DNA of 64,000 bases from Amycolatopsis deserti (GCF_014653945.1 NZ_BNAU01000009.1:62001-126000), one strand, 5' to 3'. Counted from the first letter of the stretch, positions 1 through 8,485 are shown. Notes: generated by a model not told the origin, from the sequence alone. Numbers and translations are program-made.

Positions 1-185
1 ACGCAGCTGCGGGTCTTGCGGTCCAGCCCGTCGCGCGTCCAGATCGAGCCCCACGCGGCGCGCGTGATGTAGTCCTGGAACTTCTGCGTGAACTCGGTCG
101 CGTTGGCGGTGGCGCGGTCGACGTGCGCGTCGCCCAGCACCTCGCGCCGGACCCGCATGCCCGCGTCGTACAGCTCGTCGCTCAT
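1..185 (-). CDS. pcaC: 4-carboxymuconolactone decarboxylase, N-terminal part (cut by window edge)
   Basis: Only the first ~61 residues are in the window. The start MSDELYDAGMRVRREVLGDA is typical of gamma-carboxymuconolactone decarboxylase, which decarboxylates 4-carboxymuconolactone to the 3-oxoadipate enol-lactone. The ATG (185-183) overlaps the stop of pcaD in an ATGA, so it is the last visible gene of the pca operon and is probably translationally coupled. In Streptomyces these two activities are often fused (PcaL). Here PcaD and PcaC are separate proteins. Confidence 0.9.
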   Translation of the reverse strand, partial: MSDELYDAGMRVRREVLGDAHVDRATANATEFTQKFQDYITRAAWGSIWTRDGLDRKTRSC

Positions 186-943
186 CGCGTCCCCTTCAGG
201 TGCTCCAGGACCAGCTCGGTGAACTTGTCCGCCTGCTCGTAGCTGCCCAGATGGGCGGCGTGGCCGAGGACCTCGAACCGCGCGCCCGGGACCGCCTCGG
301 CGATGGCCTGCCCGTGCGAGGGCGGCAGGGCGGCGTCGTCGGCGCCGGAAATCACCAGCGTCGGCGCGGTGATCGCGGCCAGCCCGGCGGTCAGGTCGAG
401 CCCGGCGATGGCCTCGCAGCAGGACGCGTACCCCTCGGCGGGGGTCGTCGCGGTCATCTGCCGCAGCTCCTCGGCCAGTTCCGGATGAGCGGCGATCCAG
501 TCCGGCGTGAACCAGCGGCCGATGCTGCCCGCGGCGATCTGGTCCATGCCCTCGGCCCGGACCTGCTTCGCGCGCCCGGTCCACATGTCGACGTTGCCCG
601 GCTTGACCGAGGTGAACGTCAACGCCAGCGACCGGATCCGCTCCGGCGCGTGCTGCCCGAGCCAGGCGCCGGTCATGCCACCCAGCGACAACCCGACGAA
701 GTGCGCGGCCTCCACCCCGAGCGTGTCGAGCAGCTCGACCACGTCGCCACCGAGGTCGGCGATCGAGTAGGGACCCGGCGGCACCGGCGACTGCCCGTGG
801 CCGCGGGTGTCGTAGCGGACGACGCGGAAACCGTTGTCCGTCAACGGCTTCACCTGCGGCTCCCACATGCGCAGGTTGCTGCCGATGGAATTGCTCAGAA
901 CGACGACGTCACCATCGCCCGCGGTCTCGTAGTGGACCTTCAC
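182..943 (-). CDS. pcaD: 3-oxoadipate enol-lactonase (alpha/beta hydrolase)
   Basis: 253 aa, GTG start overlapping the pcaB stop (GTGA). Alpha/beta-hydrolase fold with the nucleophile elbow GLSLGG (Ser86), an acidic residue at about 202 (SGADDAALPP) and a C-terminal His at about 231 (GHAAHLG), forming the expected triad. It hydrolyses 3-oxoadipate enol-lactone to 3-oxoadipate in the cytoplasm. The position between pcaB and pcaC fixes the assignment. By sequence alone it could be any small ester or lactone hydrolase. Confidence 0.9.
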   Translation of the reverse strand: MKVHYETAGDGDVVVLSNSIGSNLRMWEPQVKPLTDNGFRVVRYDTRGHGQSPVPPGPYSIADLGGDVVELLDTLGVEAAHFVGLSLGGMTGAWLGQHAPERIRSLALTFTSVKPGNVDMWTGRAKQVRAEGMDQIAAGSIGRWFTPDWIAAHPELAEELRQMTATTPAEGYASCCEAIAGLDLTAGLAAITAPTLVISGADDAALPPSHGQAIAEAVPGARFEVLGHAAHLGSYEQADKFTELVLEHLKGTR

Positions 944-2265
944 GAAGTTCCCTTCCGCTTCTCCAGCACCCGTTCGACGAAGACGCGCGCGCTCCCCAGG
1001 TAACCGGCCGGGTCCAGCAGCTCGCCGATGCGCTCCCGAGTCAGGTGCTTGCCCACCAGGGCGTCCTCGGCGAGCAGGTCGGCCAGCTCGCCCTCACCGG
1101 CCAGCGCGCGGCGAGTGCACGCGCTCACCGCGTCGTGCGCTTCGAGCCGCCCGGTCGAGGCCGCCAGCGCGGTCGTTACCCGCTCGGACAGCAGCGCGCC
1201 GCGCGTGATGTCCAGGTTCGCGCGCATCCGGTCCGCGTCCACCTGCAGCCGGTCCAGGCTCGTGCGCAGCCAGTGCACCGCGGATCCGGTGCTGCGGAAC
1301 AGTTCCGTGAGCGGCCGCCACTCGGCGTGCCACGAACCTGCGGCGCGCTGGTGCTCCTGCGCCATCGCCCCGAGCAGGGTCGCGACCAGCCCGGGCGCCT
1401 GCTGCGCGGCCGCGTTCGCCGCCACCGCGGCGACCGGGTTCCGCTTGTGCGGCATGGTCGACGAGCCGCCGCTGCCCTCGGCGACCTCGGCGATCTCCCC
1501 GACCTCGGTCTGCGCCAGCAGCACCAGCGACCGGGAGATCCCGGCGACCACGCCGGACAGCGCGCCGAGCGCACCGGCCAGCTCGGCGATCCGGGTGCGT
1601 TCGGTGTGCCACGGCAACGCGGGTTCATCGAGCCCGAGACGGCGGGCGAAGGCGGCCAACACCGCCGGCCCCTGGGCGCCCAGCGAAGCCAGCGTGCCGG
1701 TCGCCCCGCCGAGCTGCACCGCGAACCGCTGCGCGCGCAACCGGTCCGCGGCCGCGTCCAGCCCGGAGAGCCAGCCCGCGACCTGGAACCCGAACGTCAC
1801 CGGCAGCGCCTGCTGCAGCAACGTCCGTCCCGCTTGGACAGTCCCGGCGTGCTCCCGCGCCAGCTCGGCGAGCCGGTCCGCGCACGCCGCCACCTCGGTG
1901 AGCAGCACTTCCGAAGCACGCGCGGACACCAGCATCGCGGCGGTGTCCACAATGTCCTGACTGGTGGCGCCGAGGTGCACGACCCGCCCGGCCTCGCCGC
2001 CCACCTGAGCGGTCAGCTCCCGCACGAGCGGCGCGGCGGGGTTGCCCACGCCGACGGACTTCTCCCCGATCGCGGCGGCGTCGAACCGGCCGTCCCGCGC
2101 CACCGCGGCGATCCGGTCCGCGTGCTCGCGCGGGATCACCCCCGCGTCCGCCTCCGCCCCGGCCAGCGCCGCCTCCGCGTCGAGCAGGGCGCGCAGCCAC
2201 GCCGCGTCGGAGACTTCGGCACGCACCGGCCCGGCGGCCAGCATCGGGTCGAACAGGTCAGACAT
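940..2265 (-). CDS. pcaB: 3-carboxy-cis,cis-muconate cycloisomerase
   Basis: Fumarase/aspartase superfamily enzyme that lactonises 3-carboxy-cis,cis-muconate to 4-carboxymuconolactone. The superfamily signature GSSTMPHKRNP is present in the middle of the protein. I chose the ATG at 2265 (MSDLFDPMLAAGPV, 441 aa) over an in-frame start 8 codons upstream because homologues begin here and it gives the usual short overlap (8 bp) with the end of pcaG. The stop overlaps the pcaD GTG. Confidence 0.92.
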   Translation of the reverse strand: MSDLFDPMLAAGPVRAEVSDAAWLRALLDAEAALAGAEADAGVIPREHADRIAAVARDGRFDAAAIGEKSVGVGNPAAPLVRELTAQVGGEAGRVVHLGATSQDIVDTAAMLVSARASEVLLTEVAACADRLAELAREHAGTVQAGRTLLQQALPVTFGFQVAGWLSGLDAAADRLRAQRFAVQLGGATGTLASLGAQGPAVLAAFARRLGLDEPALPWHTERTRIAELAGALGALSGVVAGISRSLVLLAQTEVGEIAEVAEGSGGSSTMPHKRNPVAAVAANAAAQQAPGLVATLLGAMAQEHQRAAGSWHAEWRPLTELFRSTGSAVHWLRTSLDRLQVDADRMRANLDITRGALLSERVTTALAASTGRLEAHDAVSACTRRALAGEGELADLLAEDALVGKHLTRERIGELLDPAGYLGSARVFVERVLEKRKGTS

Positions 2266-2803
2266 CGAAGAACACTGTCTCAGCCTCACCCTGCAGGCGC
2301 ACGTCGAAGCGGTACCCGTCGTCGGTCTTGGCCGCGATCAGCGTGCCGCGCCGGTCTTCCGGCACCGAGTTCAGCACCGGGTCGGCGGCGTTGGCCTCGG
2401 TGTTCTCCGGGAAGTAGATGCGCGTGACGACCCGGTGCAGCAGCCCGCGCGCGAACACCGACACGTCGATGTGCGGGGCCTGCGTCGCGCCGTCCTCGCC
2501 CGGGATCGCGCCCGGCAGCAGGGTCAGGATCTCATAGCTGCCGTCCGGTTTCGTCGGACAGCGGCCGAAACCGCGAAACCCGGGCACCCGGCCGCGCGGG
2601 TCGTCCGGGTGGTCGAAGCGGCCCTGCGGATCGGCCTGCCAGGTCTCGACCATGGCGTCCGGGACCGGGTTTCCCTCGCCGTCGCTGACCACGCCGCGGA
2701 TCCACACCGCACCCGGTGTGCCCTCCGGCACCACCGTCGGGCCGTCCTCCCAGGGCAGGCCGATCGCGAGGTAGGGGCCGACGGTCTGCGAAGGGGTCGT
2801 CAT
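2258..2803 (-). CDS. pcaG: protocatechuate 3,4-dioxygenase, alpha subunit
   Basis: 181 aa starting MTTPSQTVGPYLAIGLPW; the ATG overlaps the pcaH stop (ATGA). Intradiol ring-cleavage dioxygenase fold. The alpha chain pairs with PcaH and lacks the full set of Fe(III) ligands, as is normal for this subunit. A longer open frame upstream is only the shadow of pcaH and is not used. It catalyses intradiol cleavage of protocatechuate to 3-carboxy-cis,cis-muconate as part of the alpha/beta complex. Confidence 0.93.
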   Translation of the reverse strand: MTTPSQTVGPYLAIGLPWEDGPTVVPEGTPGAVWIRGVVSDGEGNPVPDAMVETWQADPQGRFDHPDDPRGRVPGFRGFGRCPTKPDGSYEILTLLPGAIPGEDGATQAPHIDVSVFARGLLHRVVTRIYFPENTEANAADPVLNSVPEDRRGTLIAAKTDDGYRFDVRLQGEAETVFFDV

Positions 2804-3543
2804 TCGTCTTCCTCTTCCTCGTTCTCGAACACCGACTGCTCGCGCCCGCGCACCACGATGTCGAACTCGAAGGCCAGCGCCCAGTGGTCGGTGGTGCGGC
2901 TGTAGTCGAACCGCGAGATCATCCGCTGCCGCGCCTTCTCGTCCGGGATGGAGTTGAAGATCGGGTCCTGGAAGAACAGCGGGTCGTCCGGGAAGTACAT
3001 CTGGGTCACCAGGCGTTGCGTGAACGCCTGCCCGAACACCGAGAAGTGGATGTGCGCGGGCCGCCAGGCGTTGTCGTGGTTCTTCCACGGGTAGGCGCCC
3101 GGCTTGATGGTGGTGAACTCGTACCGGCCCTCCGAATCGGTGATCGTCCGGCCGACGCCGTCGAAGTTCGGGTCCAGCGGGGCCGGCCAGTTGTCGCCGA
3201 TGTGCCGGTAGCGGCCGCCCGCGTTGGCCTGCCAGATCTCGATCAGCGAGTTCGGGATGCCCCGGCCGTCGCCGTCGAGGAGGCGGCCGTGCACCAGGAT
3301 GCGCTGGCCCTGCGGCTCCTCGGCGTGCTGGCGGGTCAGGTCGTTGTCGAACTCGCCGAGGCGGCCCGGGCCGAGCAGCGGGCCGGTCACCTCGGTGAGC
3401 ATCTGCGGCAGCAGAACGAGGGGCTGCTTCGGGTGCCGCAAGGCCGTCGACCGGTAGCCGGGCGAGTCCAGCGGCGGGTGCGTGCCCTCCGGGTCCCGCC
3501 GGTAGCGCGGCAGGATCAGCTTGTCACTCGTCGGTGCTGCCAT
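2800..3543 (-). CDS. pcaH: protocatechuate 3,4-dioxygenase, beta subunit
   Basis: 247 aa, the catalytic, iron-binding subunit. Expected Fe(III) ligands are visible: Tyr in GGRYRHIGDN, Tyr in AYPWKNHDN, and the two His of PAHIHFSVFG. The C-terminus is unusually acidic (ENEEEEDE). The gene sits 19 bp after pcaF and is coupled to pcaG by an ATGA overlap. Together PcaHG opens the protocatechuate ring between the hydroxyl groups. Confidence 0.95.
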   Translation of the reverse strand: MAAPTSDKLILPRYRRDPEGTHPPLDSPGYRSTALRHPKQPLVLLPQMLTEVTGPLLGPGRLGEFDNDLTRQHAEEPQGQRILVHGRLLDGDGRGIPNSLIEIWQANAGGRYRHIGDNWPAPLDPNFDGVGRTITDSEGRYEFTTIKPGAYPWKNHDNAWRPAHIHFSVFGQAFTQRLVTQMYFPDDPLFFQDPIFNSIPDEKARQRMISRFDYSRTTDHWALAFEFDIVVRGREQSVFENEEEEDE

Positions 3544-3562
3544 AGCACGTTTTCCTTTCTCC

Positions 3563-4738
3563 TCACGCTTCCAGCACGACCGCGAGCCCCTGGCCCACGC
3601 CGATGCAGATGGCCGCCAGGCCGTAACCGCCGCCGCGGCGGCGCAGCTCGTACGCCAGCGACGCGAGAATGCGGCCGCCCGAGGCGCCCAGCGGGTGCCC
3701 GATGGCGATCGCGCCGCCGTTGACGTTCACGATCGACGGGTCGAGCTTGGGCCAGTCGGCGAAGCAGGACAGGCACTGCGCGGCGAACGCCTCGTTCAGC
3801 TCGACCGCGGCCAGCTGCTCCCAGCCGATCCCGGCGCGCTCCAGCGCGATCTCCGCCGCCCGCACCGGGCCGATGCCGAACACGTCCGGGTCCACACCCG
3901 CCGCGCCGCGCCCGGCGATGCGCGCCAGCGGCGTCTTGCCGAGCCGGTCGGCCGCCGCCTGGTCGCCCAGCAGGACGGCGGAGGCGCCGTCGTTGAGCGG
4001 GGAGGCGTTGCCGGCGGTGATGGTGCCGTTCTTGCGGAACGCGGGCTTGAGCTTGCCCAGCTTCTCCAGTGACGAGTCGGCGCGGATGCCCTCGTCGCGG
4101 GTCAGGTCGGTGCCGGGGACGGGCACCACGTGGTCGTCGTAGAAGCCCGCGTCCCACGCCTTCGCGGCGTTCTGGTGGCTGCGCAGGGCGAACTCGTCCT
4201 GCGCCTCGCGGCTGATGCCGTACTTCTCGGCCAGCCGCTCGGTGCTCTCGCCCAGCGAGATCGTCCACTGCTCGGGCATCGCCGGGTTGACCATGCGCCA
4301 GCCCAGGGTGCTCGAGTGCAGCGTCTGTGCCGCCGGGGAGTACGCCTTCTCCGGCTTGAGCAGGATCATCGGCGCGCGGGTCATCGACTCCACGCCACCC
4401 GCGACGACCAGGGAGGCGTCACCGGTGGCGATGGTGCGGCTGGCCTGCATGACGGCGTCCAGGCCGGAGCCGCACAGCCGGTTCACCGTGGTGCCGGGCA
4501 CCGACGTCGGCCAGCCGGCCAGCAGGGCGGCCATGCGCGCCACGTTGCGGTTGTCCTCCCCGGCCTGGTTGGCGTCGCCGAGCACGACCTCGTCGACCGT
4601 GCCGGGGTCGAGGTCGTTGCGGGCGGCCAGCTCACGCAGCACGTGCGCGGCGAGGTCGTCGGGACGGACCCCGGCCAGCGCGCCGCCGTAGCGGCCGAAC
4701 GGGGTCCGGATCGCGTCGAGAACGTATGCCTCAGTCAT
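3563..4738 (-). CDS. pcaF: 3-oxoadipyl-CoA thiolase
   Basis: 391 aa thiolase. The acylation cysteine is in NRLCGSG (Cys89). The C-terminal half has the catalytic His in HPLGASGG and the second Cys in AICIGVGQG. It cleaves 3-oxoadipyl-CoA to succinyl-CoA and acetyl-CoA, the last step of the pathway. Position between pcaJ (ATGA overlap) and pcaH supports pcaF rather than a biosynthetic acetyl-CoA acetyltransferase, which is otherwise hard to tell apart. Confidence 0.92.
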   Translation of the reverse strand: MTEAYVLDAIRTPFGRYGGALAGVRPDDLAAHVLRELAARNDLDPGTVDEVVLGDANQAGEDNRNVARMAALLAGWPTSVPGTTVNRLCGSGLDAVMQASRTIATGDASLVVAGGVESMTRAPMILLKPEKAYSPAAQTLHSSTLGWRMVNPAMPEQWTISLGESTERLAEKYGISREAQDEFALRSHQNAAKAWDAGFYDDHVVPVPGTDLTRDEGIRADSSLEKLGKLKPAFRKNGTITAGNASPLNDGASAVLLGDQAAADRLGKTPLARIAGRGAAGVDPDVFGIGPVRAAEIALERAGIGWEQLAAVELNEAFAAQCLSCFADWPKLDPSIVNVNGGAIAIGHPLGASGGRILASLAYELRRRGGGYGLAAICIGVGQGLAVVLEA

Positions 4739-5502
4739 TTGGCCGCCTTCAGCTCGCGCAGGGCCTTCAGCTCAGCCTCGGTGGGCGGGGGCGTGGTCTC
4801 CAGCTCCGGGGCGACCTTGAGGTCCCAGCCGGTCGCCTCCTTGACCTGCTCGACCGTGACGCCCTCGTGGACCTGGGTCAGCACCAGCTCGGCGGTCTCC
4901 GGGTCCGGGCGCATCACGCCGAGGTCGGTGATCACCAGGGTCGGGCCGGCGCCGGGCAGGCCCAGCTTCTCCCGCTCGCCCTTGCCGCGGCCGTGGCCGA
5001 AGGAGGTGATGAAGTCGACCTGCTCGACGAAGCTGCGCTTGCTCTGCCGCACCACGACGTAGACCTCGTGGCAGTTCGCGGCGATCTCCGGCGCGCCACC
5101 CGCGCCGGGCAGCCGGACCTTCGGGTCGGCGTAGTCGGTGCCGATGACGGTGGTGTTGATGTTGCCGAACTTGTCCAGCTGGGCCGCGCCGAGGAAGCCG
5201 ACGTCGATCCGGCCGGGCTGCAGCCAGTAGTTGAACACCTCGGGCACGCTGATCACGGCGTCGGCGGTGTCGGCGAGGATGCCGTCGCCGATGGACGCGG
5301 GCAGCCGGGTCGGCTTCGAGCCGAGCGTGCCCGACTCGTAGATGAGCACGAGGTCCTCGGCGTGGGTGCGGCGCGCGAGATTGGCCGCCGTGGAGGGCAG
5401 GCCGATGCCGACGAACACCCGCTGGCCACCGGTGAGGGCCCGGGCCGCGGCGACCGACATCATCTCGTCGGACGTGTACGTCCGCTCGACCGTCGCTGTC
5501 AC
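4735..5502 (-). CDS. pcaJ: 3-oxoadipate CoA-transferase, subunit B
   Basis: 255 aa from a GTG (5502) that overlaps the pcaI stop (GTGA). Class I CoA-transferase beta chain with the catalytic Glu in the motif YESGTLG (Glu56) and Gly-rich stretches such as VGIGLPS. It transfers CoA from succinyl-CoA to 3-oxoadipate together with PcaI. The open frame extends further upstream, but those residues do not resemble the family. Confidence 0.92.
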   Translation of the reverse strand: MTATVERTYTSDEMMSVAAARALTGGQRVFVGIGLPSTAANLARRTHAEDLVLIYESGTLGSKPTRLPASIGDGILADTADAVISVPEVFNYWLQPGRIDVGFLGAAQLDKFGNINTTVIGTDYADPKVRLPGAGGAPEIAANCHEVYVVVRQSKRSFVEQVDFITSFGHGRGKGEREKLGLPGAGPTLVITDLGVMRPDPETAELVLTQVHEGVTVEQVKEATGWDLKVAPELETTPPPTEAELKALRELKAAK

Positions 5503-6317
5503 TGGGCCACCTCCACGCCGAACACCTTCTCGTCCAGCCAGCGCTGGAACGAGTCCCTCTCCCGCCCAATGGAATCCCAATACGCGTAATACTCGTTGTC
5601 GCGCTCCGAGTACCCGGCCGCGTAGGACGGATGCGCCCCGTTCGGGACCTCCGCGACCGCCGTGACCGCCCAGGTCGGCAGGATGACCTGGCCGGGCATC
5701 GGGGTGAGCTCGTCGACGATCTCCTCGACCGTGACCAGGCTGCGCTTGGCGGCCAGCACCGCCTCCTTCTGCACCCCGACCAGGCCCCACATCTGCACGT
5801 TGCCCGCGCGGTCGGCCCGCTGCGCGTGGATGATCGAGACGTCCGGGTTGATGGCCGGCACCGCGGCCAGCTCCTCACCGGTGAACGGGCAGGTGATCGT
5901 CTTGATCGTGTCGGTGTGCTTGGGCAGGTCCGTGCCGCGGTAGCCGCGCAGCACCGCGAACGGCAGCCCGGAAGCGCCGGCGACGTAGCGGTTGGCCATG
6001 CCGGCGTGGCTGTGCTCCTCGATCTCCAGCGGCACCGGCCAGGAGTTCTGCACCGCGTCGCGGAAGCGGTGCAGCGATCCCACGCCCGGGTTCCCGCCCC
6101 AGGAGAAGATCAGCTTTTTCGCGCACCCGGCGCCGATGAGCTGGTCGTAGACGATGTCCGGCGTCATCCGCACCAGCGTCAGGTCCTTGCGCCGCTGGCG
6201 GATGATCTCCTGCCCCGCCGCGTGCGGGATCAGATGGGTGAATCCTTCGAGGGCGACCGTGTCCCCGTCGTGCACCAGCTGGGCGACGGCGTCACGGAGC
6301 GACGTTATCTCGGCCAT
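5499..6317 (-). CDS. pcaI: 3-oxoadipate CoA-transferase, subunit A
   Basis: 272 aa, first gene of the pca operon, ATG at 6317 (MAEITSLRDAVAQLVHDG). Class I CoA-transferase alpha chain (VHDGDTVALEGFTHLIP, then FSWGGNPGVGS). The open frame runs another 287 codons upstream through an unrelated gene, but a purine-rich GGAAG about 10 bp before ATG 6317 and the family length support this start. The ~85-bp gap upstream holds a palindrome and is the likely operon promoter. Confidence 0.93.
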   Translation of the reverse strand: MAEITSLRDAVAQLVHDGDTVALEGFTHLIPHAAGQEIIRQRRKDLTLVRMTPDIVYDQLIGAGCAKKLIFSWGGNPGVGSLHRFRDAVQNSWPVPLEIEEHSHAGMANRYVAGASGLPFAVLRGYRGTDLPKHTDTIKTITCPFTGEELAAVPAINPDVSIIHAQRADRAGNVQMWGLVGVQKEAVLAAKRSLVTVEEIVDELTPMPGQVILPTWAVTAVAEVPNGAHPSYAAGYSERDNEYYAYWDSIGRERDSFQRWLDEKVFGVEVAQ

Positions 6318-6348
6318 TGAGCTGCTTCCGTTCGCATTCCGCACACAA

Positions 6349-6363
6349 GTTCTGCATATGAAC
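6349..6363. promoter_or_regulatory. candidate pca operon operator/promoter palindrome
   Basis: GTTC-tgcatat-GAAC, an inverted repeat with a central CATATG, 32-46 bp upstream of the pcaI ATG on the minus strand. Its position fits a promoter -10 region or operator. pca operons of actinomycetes are usually controlled by an IclR-type PcaR, but no such gene is inside the window, so the link is inference. Confidence 0.35.
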
Positions 6364-6403
6364 ATAGCTGGCCGTCCGAAGCCGCGCAAGGAAGGCTGGA
6401 CGC

Positions 6404-6571
6404 ATGAGCGGACCCGAAATCGACCCGGTGACGGCCGAGAGCGAGCAGCAGGACGCCGACATCGGCGCCGAGCACACCGAACCCACCTACCGCGACCAGG
6501 ACCCCGAGGTCGGCACGGACGAGGCCGAGCCGGCTGGCGAGGGCGGCCCGGGAGGCATGGACCCCGAATAG
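6404..6571 (+). CDS. small acidic protein of unknown function (55 aa)
   Basis: MSGPEIDPVTAESEQQDADI onward, 55 residues, rich in Glu, Asp, Gly and Pro with no hydrophobic core, so probably disordered. A very good Shine-Dalgarno (AAGGAAGG) lies 6-13 bp before the ATG, and codon third positions are strongly GC. Transcribed divergently from the pca operon and 34 bp before the dehydrogenase. I do not recognise the family. Confidence 0.6.
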   Translation: MSGPEIDPVTAESEQQDADIGAEHTEPTYRDQDPEVGTDEAEPAGEGGPGGMDPE

Positions 6572-6605
6572 CGCGGACGGCCGCCGATCCTGGGAAGCTG
6601 GGCCC

Positions 6606-7580
6606 ATGCGAATCGTGGTGACGCGGCGGGTTCCGGAAGCGGCGATGGTGGTGCTGCGCGAAGCGGGCGAGGTCTGGGTATCCGGCGAGGACCGCCCGCT
6701 CAGCCCCGACGAGCTGCGGGACGCGGTGCGCGGCGCGGACGCCGTGGTGTCCATGCTGCACGACCGCATCGACGGCGCGGTGGCCGACGCGGCCGGGCCG
6801 CAGCTGAAGGTCGTGGCCAACGTCGCGGTCGGCTACGACAACATCGACGTGCCCGCGCTCACGTCCCGAGGCGTGGCCGTCACCAACACGCCCGGCGTGC
6901 TCACCGATGCGACCGCGGACCTCGCGTTCGGCCTGCTGCTCGCGGTGACGCGGCGCATCGGCGAGGGCGAGCGGCTGCTGCGGGCACGCCAGCCGTGGTC
7001 GTTCCACCTGGGCTTCATGCTCGGATCCGGGCTGCAGGGCAAGACACTGGGGATCGTCGGGCTGGGCCAGATCGGGCAGGCGATGGCGCACCGGGCGCGG
7101 GCGTTCGGCATGCGGATCGTCTACAGCGGACGGTCGCGGGCCCGGCCGGAGGTGGAGTCGGCCCTGCACGCCGAGCACCTGCCGTTCCCAGAGCTGCTGA
7201 CCACCGCCGACGTGGTGTCATTGCACTGTCCGCTGACGCCCGAGACGCGGCACCTGATCGACGCCGAGGCGCTGGGCGCGATGAAGCACAGCGCTTTCCT
7301 GATCAACACCACGCGCGGGCCGGTCGTGGACGAGGCCGCGCTGGCCGACGCGCTGCTGCGGCGCGAGATCGCCGGCGCCGGGCTGGACGTGTTCGAGAAG
7401 GAGCCGGAGGTCGAGCCGCGGCTGCTGGAGATGGACAACGTGGTCGTGACGCCGCACCTGGGGTCGGCGACCGTGGAGACGCGGACGGAAATGGCGCTGC
7501 TGGCGGCGCGCAACGTGGAAGCGGTGCTCGCCGGCGAGGGGGCCATTAATGAGGTGCGTCCGGCCGGGGCGGGCTCCTAG
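6606..7580 (+). CDS. D-2-hydroxyacid dehydrogenase (glyoxylate/hydroxypyruvate reductase type)
   Basis: 324 aa, NAD(P)-dependent D-isomer 2-hydroxyacid dehydrogenase. The Rossmann motif GLGQIG lies near residue 150; catalytic Arg is in NTTRGPVVDE, Glu in DVFEKEPEVE and His in TPHLGSAT. Likely reduces glyoxylate or hydroxypyruvate; exact substrate cannot be read from sequence. Ends 10 bp before the GTG of the HAD gene, suggesting co-transcription. Confidence 0.88.
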   Translation: MRIVVTRRVPEAAMVVLREAGEVWVSGEDRPLSPDELRDAVRGADAVVSMLHDRIDGAVADAAGPQLKVVANVAVGYDNIDVPALTSRGVAVTNTPGVLTDATADLAFGLLLAVTRRIGEGERLLRARQPWSFHLGFMLGSGLQGKTLGIVGLGQIGQAMAHRARAFGMRIVYSGRSRARPEVESALHAEHLPFPELLTTADVVSLHCPLTPETRHLIDAEALGAMKHSAFLINTTRGPVVDEAALADALLRREIAGAGLDVFEKEPEVEPRLLEMDNVVVTPHLGSATVETRTEMALLAARNVEAVLAGEGAINEVRPAGAGS

Positions 7581-7590
7581 TCTTCGCGGC

Positions 7591-8283
7591 GTGCGACTGA
7601 ACGGACAGGTCCTGATTCTCGACGCCGACGACACGTTGTGGGAGAACAACGTCGTCTTCGAGCGGGTCATCGACGACTACCTGGACTGGATCGCGCATCC
7701 CACGCTGGACCGCGCCGCGGTGCGCGGCATCCTGGACGACATCGAACGGGCGAACGCGGTCACCCACGGCTACGGGACGAAGGTGTTCCTGCAGAGCCTG
7801 GCGGAGTGTTTCGAGAAGCTGCGGGAGCGGCCCGCGACCGCCGCTGAACGCGATCGGATCGAGGAGCTGGCGTCAGCGCTGATCCACCACGAGGTGGAGC
7901 TGATCCCCGGCGTCGCCGAGACGCTCGACGAGCTGGGCTCGCGGCACGAGCTGATGCTGCTGACCAAGGGTGACCGGGAGGAGCAGCAGCGCAAGATCGA
8001 CGCCTCCGGGGTGGCGCACCACTTCCGCGAGGTGCACATCGTGCCGGAGAAGCACGTCGAGGTGTACCGCGGCCTGGCGGCGGCGCGGATGCTCGCCCCG
8101 GAGTCGACGTGGATGATCGGCAACTCGCCGAAGTCGGACATCCGCCCGGCCCGTGCGGCGGGGATGAACGCGGTGTTCATCCCGAACGCGCACACGTGGG
8201 TGCTGGAACACGACGAACTGGACGAGGCCGACGAGCGGGTGCTGAAGCTCGGCTCGTTCCGCGAGCTGGTGCAGCACTTCTGA
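7591..8283 (+). CDS. HAD-family hydrolase
   Basis: 230 aa from GTG 7591 (VRLNGQVLILDADDTLWENN). Motif I is DADDT, motif II TKGD, and motif III GNSPKSDIRPA with its conserved acidic residue, so it is a magnesium-dependent phosphatase of the haloacid dehalogenase superfamily. A start 14 codons upstream (ATG 7549) would overlap the dehydrogenase and adds an Arg/Pro-rich tail not typical of the family. Substrate unknown; could be a phosphoglycolate-type repair phosphatase. Confidence 0.85.
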   Translation: MRLNGQVLILDADDTLWENNVVFERVIDDYLDWIAHPTLDRAAVRGILDDIERANAVTHGYGTKVFLQSLAECFEKLRERPATAAERDRIEELASALIHHEVELIPGVAETLDELGSRHELMLLTKGDREEQQRKIDASGVAHHFREVHIVPEKHVEVYRGLAAARMLAPESTWMIGNSPKSDIRPARAAGMNAVFIPNAHTWVLEHDELDEADERVLKLGSFRELVQHF

Positions 8284-8289
8284 AGCCTG

Positions 8290-8304
8290 CTCGGCCTCGC
8301 CGAG
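8290..8304. terminator. GC hairpin after HAD gene and tRNA cluster
   Basis: CTCGGC-ctc-GCCGAG, 6-bp stem, between the HAD stop (8283, plus strand) and the 3' end of the first tRNA-like unit (8330, minus strand). It could serve both directions. No T-tract is present. Confidence 0.4.
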
Positions 8305-8329
8305 GTGCCGGGCACAGTGGCACAGAGCG

Positions 8330-8405
8330 TGGAGACCCACCCGGGAGTCGAACCCGGAAACTGGACGGCTTTGCAGGCCGCCACACGACCGTCGTGACGT
8401 GGGTC
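8330..8405 (-). tRNA. tRNA-Cys(GCA), divergent, CCA encoded
   Basis: 76 nt. The acceptor stem GACCCAC/GTGGGTC is a perfect 7 bp. The anticodon loop is CTGCAAA (GCA) on stem GCGGC/GCCGT, and the T arm is CCGGG-TTCGACT-CCCGG. Discriminator base is T73, the known cysteine identity element, followed by encoded CCA. Odd points: a 3-bp D stem (CAC/GTG), no T at position 8, and a 7-nt variable loop. It looks like a second, diverged cysteine tRNA rather than the housekeeping copy. Confidence 0.65.
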
Positions 8406-8431
8406 GGGTCGGGGGCGCCGGTGGCGCCTGG

Positions 8432-8485
8432 TGGTCGCGCGTCCTGGTGTCGATCCAGGCGCCCCGGAGTCATGAGTTCCGGGTG
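8432..8485 (-). tRNA. tRNA-like unit with CAT anticodon (3' half well formed, 5' half degenerate)
   Basis: Read 3' to 5' on the minus strand: encoded ACCA end, acceptor strand ACGCGCG, T arm CCTGG-ATCGACA-CCAGG (loop begins A instead of T), 5-nt variable loop, and anticodon loop CTCATGA (CAT, Met/Ile2 class) on an imperfect stem. No proper D arm follows. The best 5' acceptor match (8536-8530) is 5 bp with two mismatches and would need a ~47-nt insertion. It may be a pseudo-tRNA or an aberrant tRNA. Confidence 0.35.

Noticed and set aside
7549..7590. HAD gene starting at ATG 7549
   Set aside because: It would overlap the dehydrogenase by 32 bp and adds an Arg/Pro tail before the conserved DADDT motif; GTG 7591 is better.
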